Source of the DNA: Forficula auricularia
Lineage: Eukaryota; Arthropoda; Insecta; Dermaptera; Forficulidae
Length of the DNA: 64,000 bases
Direction of reading: 5' to 3'
Assembly (NCBI GenBank): GCA_024734495.1
Contig: JALMQS010000225.1
Span: forward strand, 4,900,678-4,964,677
The notes beneath the pieces were generated by a model. That model was not told the DNA's origin, did no database searches, and saw only the letters and a program-made list of their open reading frames with translations. This document shows, piece after piece, positions 54,950 through 64,000 of this stretch. Position 1 is the first letter of the stretch, and each line of letters opens with the position of its first letter. A program made the translations under genes and the position numbers.

Positions 54950-55083
54950 TCGTTGCATCTTGGGAGAGCATTAGTTGATCTGTTGTGAAGATCGATTGAT
55001 GGGAGAGAAAGAGCAACTAGCGAACCGAAACGACCATAGCGTAGCCGCCATGGCGTCTTTCTTGCACGACTTGTACTCTCAGG

Positions 55084-55114
<31 letters not shown>

Positions 55115-55330
55115 TGATGGAGAGGGAGGAGGGCAGGCAGGTGGAGGTCGGCTTGATTAAGACATTATCTTCCCCTGGCGACCTTAGGGCCCCAGGCAGG
55201 CAGGTGTCTGCTGGCCTTGGCCACGCACCGTTTAGCATACTATGCTCCTCAAGTACGGCGTTGCCAGATGAAGAGAACCAGCCATCATGGCCAAGACCTC
55301 ACCGTCAGCCTCTCAGGTGTGAGAGATTTA
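54950..55330 (+). other. Candidate gene start with (GAT)n tract
   Basis: GCCGCCATGG at 55045-55054 is a strong initiation context: MASFLHDLYSQV, then an acidic run from (GAT)n and a Gly-rich end, in a frame open from about 54975 to 55160. GC-rich compared with its surroundings and sharing CAGGCAGGT with 29440-29700. No domain and no convincing donor; it could be a chance island. Confidence 0.3.
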
Positions 55331-55520
55331 ATTTTTTAAGCAACTCAATCATCCAATTTTGACCATAATTAGATGCCAGATTTTCTTTTTTGCTAAGTTA
55401 AAAGAGAATCTTATTAATAAAGCTCAGGCTTATATATACAGTATAATCCCGATAAATCGTCAGAAAGTGCTGGTCCCTTGGAAAAATCTCGTTAATTCAT
55501 ATAAAACAATGAATTTTAGT

Positions 55521-56501
55521 CAGGGCCGGATTTAAAAGTATGCTTCTTATAAGCTAAAGTCCATTTGCCCCCTCTATAGTTCATATTTGCCTAATACAGT
55601 TGTTTTATACAACAAAAGGATAGAGTTCATTGGTGTTTTCATCTTTTTTAAACATAAAGTTCATTTAGTTTATATAAAACTACAATTTTAATGGTTTATA
55701 TAATAAATTATATAATCAAATTGGTTGTCTATTTGAAGGAGACAATAAAAGAGTGTGTCTTCTTCTGAAGTTATAAATTTTTTATTTATTTATTACGAGA
55801 CTATAGTTTTGTGTATAGTGTAGTAGTGAATCAATTGTAATTGTCTGATCAAGAGGGCAAAGCTCTCGAAACAATAGTCTCGTAATAAATAAATTAAAAA
55901 TTTATAATTCCAGCAGAAGACACTTTTTTATTGTCTCCTTCAATTTATAAAAATTCTGCTACTCTTGGCAAAAAACTTTCAATTTAAGTTATCTATTTGT
56001 TTATTTTACTTACTTCTTTTAAGATTCGTTAAAAAATGAAATGGGTTTCGAACTTCATTAATTAATTTGTTCTTGGAGAAAAGTGATCACTGTTTTAAAA
56101 ATATTTTTTAATTTAATGCTAATGACTATCTTTTGCGTAATTGAAGAACTGTGTTCAATTTGAATTAAGTTGGTGAAATGAAATTACACAAAATGTAGTT
56201 TAATTACTGATTTATTTGTTGAAAAATATACAGACTTCTCTAATACAAATCACCCCAGGTAATCTTCATGTCCAAATTAGATTTCTGGGAATTTGTTTTA
56301 TGTTACAGTTTTAGAAAGTAGGCTATGTAGAAGGACTAAAACACATTTTTAAGTAACATGTATTCTTAAATTCGTACGGAAAATATTATTAACATCTGAA
56401 ATACTTCATTTTAACTTTTGAATAAATTGCCAAACTGTCGCCACTGAAAATTTGCCCCTCTAGGCTGGAGCCTACTTAGCCTATTTAAAAATACGGCCCT
56501 G
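55521..56501. mobile_element. hAT element nested in pogo
   Basis: CAGGGCCGGATTTAAAAG and rc of AAAAATACGGCCCTG; ATTTTAGT on both sides (55513-55520, 56502-56509), a perfect 8-bp duplication. It carries the HHR element 55736-55987. Confidence 0.93.
55736..55987. mobile_element. GAAGGAG-family HHR element nested in hAT
   Basis: GTTGTCTATTTG / GTTATCTATTTG flanks (11 of 12). Starts AAGGAGACAATAAAAGAG, ends CTTTCAATTTAA. The plus HHR at 55845-55871 reads CTGATCA, which removes G8; the minus side is deleted. Confidence 0.88.
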
Positions 56502-56890
56502 ATTTTAGTCCTCTCTTTTTTCCTCTCCAAGATCGACAAAACGTCTCATAATTTGTATTTTTCCGTTGAATTAAAGTCGTGTTTTGGAAAAATCTCGTTA
56601 ATTCGTATAAAACCAATCCCCTCGGTATAACGTATTTTTAAAATAAAATAAAAAAAATTAAAACTTTCGTTATATCGTATTTTTAATTTTTAACCTCGAT
56701 ATATCATATTCTCGATATAACGAACATGTCGATATATCGTACTTATTCTTTGTCCCCTTGAAGTTACGATATATCGGGATTCTACTGTATATTAATATAT
56801 GGAGATTTGGATATATCAAGAATTAGAGGAAAAAGTGAAACTTTTTTAAGACAGTTTCGGTGAATTAATAATTTTAAATGATGAATATGG

Positions 56891-57089
56891 ATCCCTATGA
56901 CTTCTAGAGACTGGAACTCTTCCCCTCTGCTTCTTTCCAGCTACATATAACCTTCAGTCTTTCAAGACCCCCAGCACAGATACCTTCAGCTCAGACCCAA
57001 TCCCTGAAATCTCTTCTTATTTTCACGATACAAGGGTCCTCCGCGGACTACCGAATTTGTACTTTTTTAGTGCAGGTTCTTCTTGTATC
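56891..57089 (+). pseudogene. LINE 3' end, second copy
   Basis: 'atccctatgacttctagagactggaactc' and 'tataaccttcagtctttcaagac' follow the copy at 43730-43800 with many changes; the 3' UTR ends TGTATCAATATCAT. The reading frame is broken. Confidence 0.8.
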
Positions 57090-57101
57090 AATATCATTAT
57101 A

Positions 57102-57303
57102 TTAAATTGAAAGTTTTTTTGCCGAGAGTAGCAGAATTTATTAAATATATTGAAGGAGACAATAAAAGAGTGTGTCTTCTGCTGGAATTATAAATTTTAT
57201 TTATTTATAACGAGACTGTTATTTCGAGGGCTTTGCCCTCTTCATCAGTCTATTACAATGGATTCACAGGAATTAATTTATTAACTCTTTTATTGTCTCC
57301 TTC
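57102..57303. mobile_element. GAAGGAG-family HHR element, right arm deleted
   Basis: Perfect 12-bp repeat AATATCATTATA (57090-57101, 57304-57315). It keeps the tail, left arm and HHR, then jumps to the last 20 nt of the right arm (ACTCTTTTATTGTCTCCTTC). It sits at the 3' end of the LINE remnant. Confidence 0.92.
57210..57253 (-). ncRNA. Hammerhead ribozyme core
   Basis: CTGATGA (57248-57242), A, GAGGGC-AAA-GCCCTC, GAAA (57225-57222), then TAACAGTC (usually CTATAGTC), so stem III is weakened. Confidence 0.75.
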
Positions 57304-57552
57304 AATATCATTATAAAAAATCTAAATCTGATATTCATTTTCTTAACTAGAGTCAAAGGACGTTTTTAAAATAATAGAAATTAAGAAATTAATTCCTAAA
57401 AGTCTGAAACAGGTCTGGACTTATATTTGGCATCTTTGCAATGCCTTAGCTTTAAAGGGAGGGAATCATTCTATTCTTTTTAATAAAAAGTAAAAAAAAT
57501 TCAAGGTAGGTTTCACAAAATAAAACAAATATATGTTTTGAGTTTTATTTCG

Positions 57553-57593
57553 ATTAGTATATATTTCGGGTTTTGAGCCCATCATCAGGAGTT
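57553..57593 (-). ncRNA. Hammerhead ribozyme core
   Basis: CTGATGA (57588-57582), T, GGG-CTCAAAA-CCC, GAAA (57567-57564), TATATAC, T... ; ACTC upstream. The end of stem III and the cleavage site have drifted. Confidence 0.7.
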
Positions 57594-57621
57594 AACATAG
57601 AGTTTTCTAGAAAACTCATTT

Positions 57622-57663
57622 TTCTTCTGATGATGGGCTCAAAATCCGAAATATATATATCGA
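57622..57663 (+). ncRNA. Hammerhead ribozyme core
   Basis: CTGATGA (57627-57633), T, GGGCTCAAAATCC, GAAA (57648-57651), palindromic ATATATATAT, C, GAG. Stem II has one mismatch. Confidence 0.72.
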
Positions 57664-57845
57664 GATAAAACTCAAAACATATTTACACATTTGTTTTATT
57701 TTATGAAACCTACCTTGAAATTTTACTTACTTTTTATTAAAAATGTTTCACCTTGTACCGATACCTAACTCTTTAAAAACTATTCTTTTTATTAGTTGAA
57801 TAAAAGATTTCCCTGTCAATGGTAACAGAATTGTTTTTATTTTAG

Positions 57846-58160
57846 GTTAAAAATAAAATGAGAGAGTCTTCTGTTTTTTAAATAAAATAATTTTTAATTA
57901 TTTCTAGAGACTATAGTTTCGAAAGCATTGCCTTCATCATCAGTCTATCACAAATATTTCAGTATTTAGTTACAAATTAAGATTTATACATTGAAAATTT
58001 TGAAAAATATATAATGTCTTTTTCTTCATGTTTCCTCTTGGGAGATTAGAATGTAAATGATGTGATGATGAAGGCAATGCCTTCGAAACTATAGTCTCTA
58101 GAAATAATTAAAAATTATTTTATTTAAAAAACAGAAGACTCTCTCATTTTATTCTTTTTA
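57846..58160. mobile_element. HHR fold-back element (atgagagagtcttctg family)
   Basis: AAAATGAGAGAGTCTTCTGT ... inverse at 58130-58152. HHR on both arms; arms also share ACTATAGTCTCTAGAAATAA. No flanking duplication was identified. Confidence 0.82.
57905..57948 (-). ncRNA. Hammerhead ribozyme core
   Basis: CTGATGA (57943-57937), T, GAAGGC-AAT-GCTTTC (one G-U), GAAA (57920-57917), ACTATAGT, C, TCTAG; AGA/TCT can form stem I. The plus-strand partner at 58063-58088 reads GTGATGA and so has lost C3. Confidence 0.78.
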
Positions 58161-58296
58161 GTAATTTTCCTCGAATATGTCTGTTATGTTTTAAATAAAA
58201 GAAATAATGAAAGCCATTTCTAGAGAATACATCTTCGAAAAGCTTTGTAATAATTTATTAATTGTTTAATTCAGAGGTTCGAATGACAGCGACTTA

Positions 58297-58503
58297 GGGC
58301 CAGTTGTATGTCGGTTGGTAAACTCTTTTTAAACGTTGGCAAAGGGCAAAACCTTAAAATTCCCCTTGTGCCCGGTGGGATGGCCAATGAGATGAAAATG
58401 CCTGTCACCTGATTGGCCATCCCACCGGGCACAAGGCGAATTTTAAGGTTTTACCCATTGTCAACGTTTAAAAAGAGTTTTCCAACCGACATACAACTAG
58501 CCC
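58297..58503. mobile_element. PIF/Harbinger-type MITE
   Basis: GGGCCAGTTGTATGTCGG ... ATACAACTAGCCC flanked by TTA on both sides (58294-58296, 58504-58506). Closely related to 54648-54854. Confidence 0.9.
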
Positions 58504-58989
58504 TTAGAGTAATGACAGAGGCCATTTTGCCGATATTAGAATATTTTTCACCTTTAATATTTCATATATGTATTTTGATTTTTTAAAAAAAATATTTGAG
58601 ATATATCAATTTTGTTTCCAATCAACTTTGATGACTCTTAATGGTACATTCTTTTTAAGCGTGATACTATTAATCATTTGGGGGATTTCAAGGGGAAAAG
58701 GTGAGTGTGCCAAGGAAAAATTTTAATAAAAAATACTTAATGAATAATAGGAGAAATATTGGCAAGAGAATGGCAGTTTTCATTTAATGGACAGATCCAA
58801 GAAATACAATCAATAGTTCCAACAAAAGAGCCTCATTTGCAAAAACATCAGTTTTTGGCACGATCTCTTCTACTTTTTCGAAAGCCAATGGTCAATTATA
58901 ATTAACATAACATTTTATTTAACGCTATTTTCAAATAGAGCTTTCTAAAAAAATACAATACAGATGAAAAAATCTAAAAAAAAATCTGT

Positions 58990-59170
58990 TTCCAATTTTA
59001 AATTTAGTTTTTTTTGTAACTCCTGATGATGGGCTCATAACCCGAAATATATATCGAGATAAAAAACTCAAAACATATATTTGTTTTATTTGTGAAACCC
59101 ACCTAGAAAAATATATTTTTACTTATTATCTATTAAAATGTTTCACCTAGAACCGACACCTAATTCTTTA
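58990..59170 (+). mobile_element. HHR element half, with AATGTTTCACCT module
   Basis: Right half only: HHR, then CTCAAAACATATATTTGTTTTA, GTGAAACCCACCTAG, AATGTTTCACCTAGAACCGACACC. Related to 57483-57779. Confidence 0.75.
59018..59060 (+). ncRNA. Hammerhead ribozyme core
   Basis: ACTC, CTGATGA (59023-59029), T, GGG-CTCATAA-CCC, GAAA (59044-59047), palindromic ATATATAT-like stem III, C, GAGA. All core residues intact; CTC/GAG stem I. Confidence 0.8.
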
Positions 59171-59467
59171 AAGATTCTAAAATGGAATAAATAAAAATTT
59201 GAAAAATAGGTGAATAAAAATTAAATATTTGCTACTGGAAAAGAAGAAATAAACAGCTTTCTTAATAACGTCAATAAAATAGACAAATCTAAGTATCTGA
59301 GTATCTAAGTATCAGTCTGTAAATGAAAAGTACCTTATATAAATTCAACATATGGAGAATTGTTATATTTTCTCACTATAAAAACTGTATTCCCTTAAAC
59401 CATAAGGCATAAAAATATTTTTTTATGTTTAATAGTCACTAAAAATCCTTATAATTTCTTCATGTCC

Positions 59468-60099
59468 ATTAGGTGATCCTTATTTTGGGTATTATGCTGA
59501 CAGAAACTAATATGATTCGAAAAAAAAAATATCCCCCGAGTTTCAAATCCCTATCTCAATTTTAACCTGTGCCGCACAGCGTGAAAGTTCCCCATCTAAA
59601 TAATATGGGGTTTTTGGCATTGAACGATCAATTTTTTATTCCGGCCAAAGTAATTGTTCAAAAAATTTGAAACTATGTAGACTTTATCCTTATAATAGTA
59701 GCTATCCCTCGGAATTTTTACAGATTTTTATATATTATAATTTTAGAGTCTATAATTTATTAACACTAAGATTTAGCAATAGTTTATCTAGCTGTCACTC
59801 CAAAATTATAATAGCCAAAAATCTCTAAACATTTTGAGAGATAGCTACTATTATAAGGATAAAGTCTACAGAGGTTTAATTTTTTTGAACTATTACTTTT
59901 TGGCCGGAATATAAAAATGATCGTTCAATTCCAAAAACTCCATGTTGTTTAGATGGGAAACTTACATCGATTTGGGGCAAAGGTTAAAATTGAGATAGAG
60001 ACTTGAAATTTGGGGGATATTTTTTTTATTTATTTCGAACCATATGAGCCTCTGTCAGCGTAAAAATTTGAAAATACTCAAAATAACGACCACCCTAAT
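59468..60099. mobile_element. 632-bp palindromic element
   Basis: Ends ATTAGGTGATCCTTATTTTG and the inverse of CAAAATAACGACCACCCTAAT; arms of about 260 bp with point differences (GGATAAAGTCTACA, GGCCGGAATA). No frame; the superfamily is unknown. Confidence 0.82.
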
Positions 60100-60615
60100 G
60101 CCCATCCGTTCATCTGTCATATTGCTCTTAAAGTTTACCACCTATTATGACTACATTTCATAATCATAAGCTTTTAATATTCGCGAGGTCATATATGTAG
60201 AAAATAGTAAAAAATCTAAAGCAGTCCCAAAAATTATAAAAATACTTATTAAAAAAAACATCGCGGATCTTATCCAGTAGGGTACTAGTTTTTTTTTATG
60301 AATAAAATTTCGATTATAACACAATTTTTTGACTCTGCTGTAAGTACAGTGTACTCTAATTTTGCAACCCTTGAAAATTTTTTAAAGATTCATAAAATTA
60401 GTTTAATACAAGTTCTTTGACTGGAATTATTTTGGTTTTTATAATATAATTGATTTTTATGATATAGATTAAAAAGGCTACGCACTCCTGACCCGCATCC
60501 CTTCAAACTTCACCACTTTTATTTACTTTTATTTATATATACTATTTGTTCTAATACGAAGTAAAGTGTCTATATACCTAAAATCCGCGATTTTAAATAT
60601 TATTCTTTTTCAGTC
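60100..60615. other. No feature supported
   Basis: AT-rich sequence; no frames or repeat ends. Confidence 0.4.
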
Positions 60616-60631
60616 AGATTTGAAAGAAATC

Positions 60632-60859
60632 GAAAAGTTTTTGTTTTGCCGAGAGTAGCAGAGTTGTTGATTCACAAAGAGAAACAAAGAGGTTGTCCTC
60701 TGCTTGATGCAAATAAACATATACACATATATCTCAAGATGATATATCTGTATATATATCTGTATATATAAATAAATAATATATATACAGATATATCATC
60801 TTGAGATATATGTGTATATGTTTATTTGCATCAAGCAGAGGACAACCTCTTTGTTTCTC
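60632..60859. mobile_element. Fold-back retroelement (ttgatgcaaataaacat family), copy 3
   Basis: 13-bp repeat TTTGAAAGAAATC (60619-60631, 60860-60872). Tail at the left in inverse (GAAAAGTTTTTGTTTTGCCGAGAGTAGCAGA in pieces), then near-perfect arms around AGATATATCATCTTGAGATA. No HHR core. Confidence 0.92.
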
Positions 60860-60879
60860 TTTGAAAGAAATCCTTTATT

Positions 60880-61230
60880 TTTTAGACTGGGACTTGTTGT
60901 TTCTTTAAGAATCTTCAACTTAACCCTTAAAAATCTTCTTTTTCTTAATCTTAAATACAGGAATAGATAGATCTTGACTTAAATGTGTTAGGAGTTGCGT
61001 TTTATCTGATGAAAAAAATATTCTCCTAAGCTCCTTGTTTATCGGCAACCCGAAACACGTGCTTTATAAAATAATATAAAAGTTTCTGCAAAAACAGAGA
61101 GAGCTTTAAAAAAATCAATACAATAACTTTTCTAAATTTCCTATAATACCTACTTGATTTCTAAAAACAATCACAGCTTCTTGTTCCAAAATGATTGTGT
61201 TTTCAAAACGAAGAATTGTTTAGCTTTTGA
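60880..61230. other. No feature supported
   Basis: AT-rich; nothing recognised. Confidence 0.4.
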
Positions 61231-61309
61231 GTTTTTTAAGTTAGCCCACCAAAAACCTTTTTGCGTCCAGATATGAAATATTGTTCTATAGTATCTATTG
61301 TCTATAAAA

Positions 61310-61480
61310 ATTGCCATGGTCAAAATGTGGGGTCAAAAAATGAGAATCTAGACCCTTGTACCAAACTCAACCAAATTTTGTATACATAATCCGTAGGCCC
61401 TCAGAAAACTAAAATCCGAAAACCAACTACCCAAAAAAAAGGGGGGGATGAAAATATAGGCCACATCAGAACGTGTCAGT
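61310..61480 (+). repeat. Helitron-type unit
   Basis: 'aaactcaaccaaattttgtatacataatc' type unit, poly-G, then 'ggccacatcagaacgtgtcagtttattttt' (cf. 29158-29190). Confidence 0.65.
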
Positions 61481-62630
61481 TTATTTTTTCTAAATTCCAC
61501 TCTTTATCTGAAGATTTTTTTTCGAAGCGTTTGGACATATACGTTTTCAGATTGTTATTTATAAAAGATTTGTATTTATTCGTATTGTTAAAAATTAATA
61601 TTATCATCTTGATTTTTGCCCCCCTTAGCTTCATGACCCCCCTAGTTTCATGAAAAGTAACCCACCTCCTTCTCCATTTTATTCAGTTCTAAAGAATTAG
61701 AAGAGCATTTTTATTACCCTTTTGTCAAGTTATATTGACCTCTTTTATTTTTAGCATACTATATAATACTAAAATGCAGCAATTTTCAACCCCCCTCCCT
61801 CCAGAAATTTCAATGACTCACTTTCATGATCCCACCCGCCGTGGGCATTCCTGTATTAACTATCTAATAAAAAAAAAGAGATTTTAATTCATGACAACTT
61901 TATTTAGCTCTATAAATGACTGGAAAACCATAGGTACAAAGTAATACTCTGAAAAAGAATATCAGATTATTATCTACTGCTCTTCGGGGCAAATAATCTT
62001 CGAACGAGTGACTGCGATTTTACAAAGACTTGTCAATATATAAAAATATATATCTATATATGTAGAATAGCCTAAGGACTAGTGAATGGTTTCTTTTATT
62101 GCATCGAAAGTCGCTCTGTCTAATAAAAAGCAGACTTCATTTTCTTTCAACTTGTTCATTCTGTTGTTTTCTTTTAATAGGCGTCGATCAGGCAGCCAGA
62201 TAATGTATTTAAACCTGACATTTGCCTATTGTTTGTCCTTTGTTTTAGAATCAAGTGCAATGTTAATTTTTAATGGAAATTTGAAAGCAAAATTAACCTC
62301 GCGTGATTTCTCTCTCTCTCTCTCAGCCTGAGATTTTTGAATTACAAAGCAGCTAGCCATAAGAATTATTTTCTGTCTAACCAGTGAGTGAGGGGCATTC
62401 TCATGAAAGGTACACAAACCGAGATGTTATCACAAGCTATATGACTAAGATAATTTGATCAAATTAAATAAATATTAAATGAATATTTTTACAAAGTGAA
62501 GGACCAAAACTTTGAGGTGAAATCAGTAATCTATACCTAGGCTCATGGCCGTAGCCAGGGGAGGGGGGGATAACTCACTAATCAAAGGATGTAGAAAATT
62601 CATTCAGTCACCAAAAGGTTTCTATCATAG

Positions 62631-62954
62631 AGTAATATAGAGTGGAAGGCTCCATAAGGAGCCAATGCATTTTAGCGTATACGAGTTATAGAGCTCTCTG
62701 GTGGGACCAGAGCGAAACCATTGGGCAATAAAATGGCGGAAACCGCTCTCTTCGGGACAAATTTTGGTGACATTATCAAGAGTAAAAAATGCGCTTATAT
62801 ATAACATAAAGGGTTTGTATCTTTTATCTATGACAAAGCCTTTGAATGTTCCATGATCTTTGGATAGCTCTTAAGAACTAAGAGTTTTCGACCCGCAGTC
62901 GCTAGAAAGCGCTTTTTTGATATACGGTAGCCTTCCACTCTATATTACTTTATG
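62631..62954. mobile_element. TIR element with AGTAATATAGAGTGGAAGGCT ends
   Basis: AGTAATATAGAGTGGAAGGC and its exact inverse end at 62929-62950. 324 bp, non-coding interior. The superfamily is not assigned. Confidence 0.75.
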
Positions 62955-63224
62955 GTTTATATTTTCAAAAGAAAACCCTGAATTGATTATGGAATTTCTA
63001 GCTTTATAATAATCAGGAAATAGAGTACGAACAAGAATATTTATTTTAGAAAGATCGAATTCACAGTGTTCCGTTTTAGTTTTTAAACTGAAACCAAAAA
63101 ACCAAGACATAGGGGTCATAAATAATTAGTTTTAGAGTTTTTTTTTGTTTTTTTTTTTTTTGAAATTTCCCGACTTTCTACCAATATAACTGTTAATTGT
63201 AAAAAAAGTATTTCACTCTGAGAC

Positions 63225-63330
63225 CCCTATGGATCGGGGGTTGAATAGGCCCATAGTATCCTCTGCTTGTCGTAAAAGGCGACTAAAAGGGGTTGGAGGT
63301 GAGGCTAACAAGCTCACTCCGTAAAAAAAC
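63225..63330 (+). repeat. Dispersed repeat (cctctgcttgtcgtaaaaggcgactaaaa)
   Basis: CTTGTCGTAAAAGGCGACTA within GACCCCTATGGATCGGGGGTTGAATAGGCCC-type sequence; an imperfect hairpin GTCGT..GGCGAC. I recall similar text as a recurrent insect repeat, but cannot name it. Confidence 0.4.
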
Positions 63331-63404
63331 TTCCTAGTCCTGGAAGCAAGCATTTGCTTCCATTCACAATATTAAGACACCTACCAATATTAATGACACT
63401 GAGT

Positions 63405-63590
63405 TTGCTCAAATGGCCTGGATTTTTAATTTTTAACCCCCCCCCCCCCTCTCTCCACCTCCCTTAATTTTGGGTCGATATGCACCAAAATCTAAACAGC
63501 TGTTAATCTCAATGGACCAAAACTACGTGTGAAATTTGGTTTTGTTATTCACACTAGCTTCGCAGCCAAGTAACATATACACTTTACGCT
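63405..63590 (-). repeat. Helitron-type unit
   Basis: Poly-C, 'ttttgggtcgatatgcaccaaaatctaa', 'ctcaatggaccaaaactacgtgtgaaatttgg', then CACACTAGCTTCGCAGCCAA; same block as 45010-45120. Confidence 0.65.
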
Positions 63591-63757
63591 CGATCTGAGT
63601 GTAGGCTGGTTTTCATTGGGAATTGCCTCTCCCTAAGTAAGTTCTTTGACTTCTTACTAATAAAAATTTGGAACTCATATATATATTTCATTTATGTATG
63701 GGATGCAAATCTCTTCTCTGATGCAATTTTTCATCAGTTCATAAAAATTTATTCAGG

Positions 63758-64000
63758 TTGAAAGTTTTTGCCGAGAGTAGCAGAATTTTTATATATTGAA
63801 GGAGACAATAAAGTCAATAATGTACCAACAGATTATAGATTTTATTTATTTATAACGAGACTATAGTTTCGAGGGCTTTGCCCTCTTCATCAATCTGATG
63901 TCGTTATGTTAATAAAATTTATATTAACAACGTTGTTCTTTTATTGTCATCACTATTTATCAGGAATTACATTCAAGTCTGGTAGAGCAATGCATGGCAT
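63758..64000. mobile_element. GAAGGAG-family HHR element, rearranged, reaching the window edge
   Basis: GTTGAAAGTTTTTGCCGAGAG, GAAGGAGACAATAAA, then a shortened arm; the minus core at 63867-63893 reads TTGATGA (C3 changed). The right end is not clear inside the window. Confidence 0.7.

Larger units (their letters stand above)
55439..56787. mobile_element. pogo-type element, host of a three-level nest
   Basis: CAGTATAATCCCGATAAATCG and rc CGATATATCGGGATTCTACTG, each next to TA (55437-55438, 56788-56789). The interior contains the hAT element 55521-56501. After removing it, about 370 bp remain, so it is non-autonomous. Confidence 0.88.
57483..57779. mobile_element. HHR fold-back element (ggtaggtttcacaaaataaaac family)
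   Basis: 12-bp repeat CTATTCTTTTTA (57471-57482, 57780-57791). Arms TTCAAGGTAGGTTTCAC.. and inverse; one HHR per arm. Ends with AATGTTTCACCTTGTACCGATACC, the shared 3' module. Confidence 0.92.

Noticed and set aside
55084..55362. Frame starting with ten Met residues
   Set aside because: Shifted frame of the (GAT)n tract.
60632..60859. Hammerhead in the ttgatgcaaataaacat family
   Set aside because: Stem arms are long and perfect, but no CTGANGA/GAAA pair occurs; the family shares only the tail with an HHR family.

Overview
The window looks like repeat-dense, AT-rich (roughly 70% A+T by eye) intergenic or intronic DNA from an arthropod, most likely an insect. The basis is the assemblage: a tRNA-headed SINE with a body familiar from insect repeats and a (GAT)n tail, Jockey-type LINE fragments, an R2-like restriction-like endonuclease fragment, hAT, pogo and Harbinger-type elements, a Helitron, and dispersed modules such as 'ccgacttcaaaaaa' and 'gggccgtccataaattacgtcac' that I recall from insect genomes. 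No bacterial, organellar or viral gene organisation is visible and no complete host protein gene can be assembled. Most short open frames are chance.

The dominant system is a set of small fold-back elements carrying hammerhead-ribozyme (HHR) cores: CTGANGA, a short hairpin, GAAA, then a self-complementary stem III (ATATATAT, ACTATAGT, ACGT) ending in a non-G cleavage nucleotide, with flanks that pair as stem I (ACTC/GAGT, AGCC/GGCT, AACC/GGTT). I find about 20 near-canonical cores and about 10 decayed ones in at least eight families with unrelated arms. Many of the elements have 8-14 bp target-site duplications, constant 3' ends, and one of three 3' modules shared between families. This fits target-primed retroposition of Penelope-like or retrozyme-like non-autonomous elements. 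The clearest case is 48944-50743: eight tandem HHR monomers of about 166 bp, inserted as one unit with a 12 bp duplication and later hit by another HHR element (49021-49349).

A second array, 31193-33578, has 360-bp units each holding a 95-nt tRNA-like gene (A box, B box, T-run terminator, enlarged D-loop, apparent anticodon ACA). It has at least four full direct units plus inverted units, and is flanked as a whole by the 12-bp repeat ATTACTAAAAAG. It too seems to have been inserted as a multimer. A further HHR-like family (23.85-24.03 kb and 39.5-39.7 kb) has TTGANAA in place of CTGANGA, which reads as a paired C3-G8 to U3-A8 change in the catalytic core.

Layout: 0-9 kb, three element families, a SINE, Tc1-like MITEs and a hAT element with a transposase remnant; 9-13 kb, Helitron-related repeats; 13.9-21.1 kb, fold-backs and large palindromes; 22-29 kb, Jockey fragment, nested HHR and hAT elements, R2-like endonuclease; 29.4-30.1 kb, a GC-rich island and the best host exon candidate (29992-30108); 31.2-33.6 kb, tRNA-like array; 33.8-37.1 kb, RT fragment and a 178-bp tandem repeat; 38.4-39.5 kb, Helitron; 41-45.3 kb, hAT, LINE 3' end and Helitron-type tandem repeats; 46.7-47.4 kb, Harbinger MITEs nested in a palindrome; 48.9-50.7 kb, HHR array; 51.4-53.1 kb, THAP exon and LINE ORF1/endonuclease; 54.6-58.5 kb, MITEs and a three-level nest (pogo > hAT > HHR); 59.5-64 kb, palindromes and repeats.
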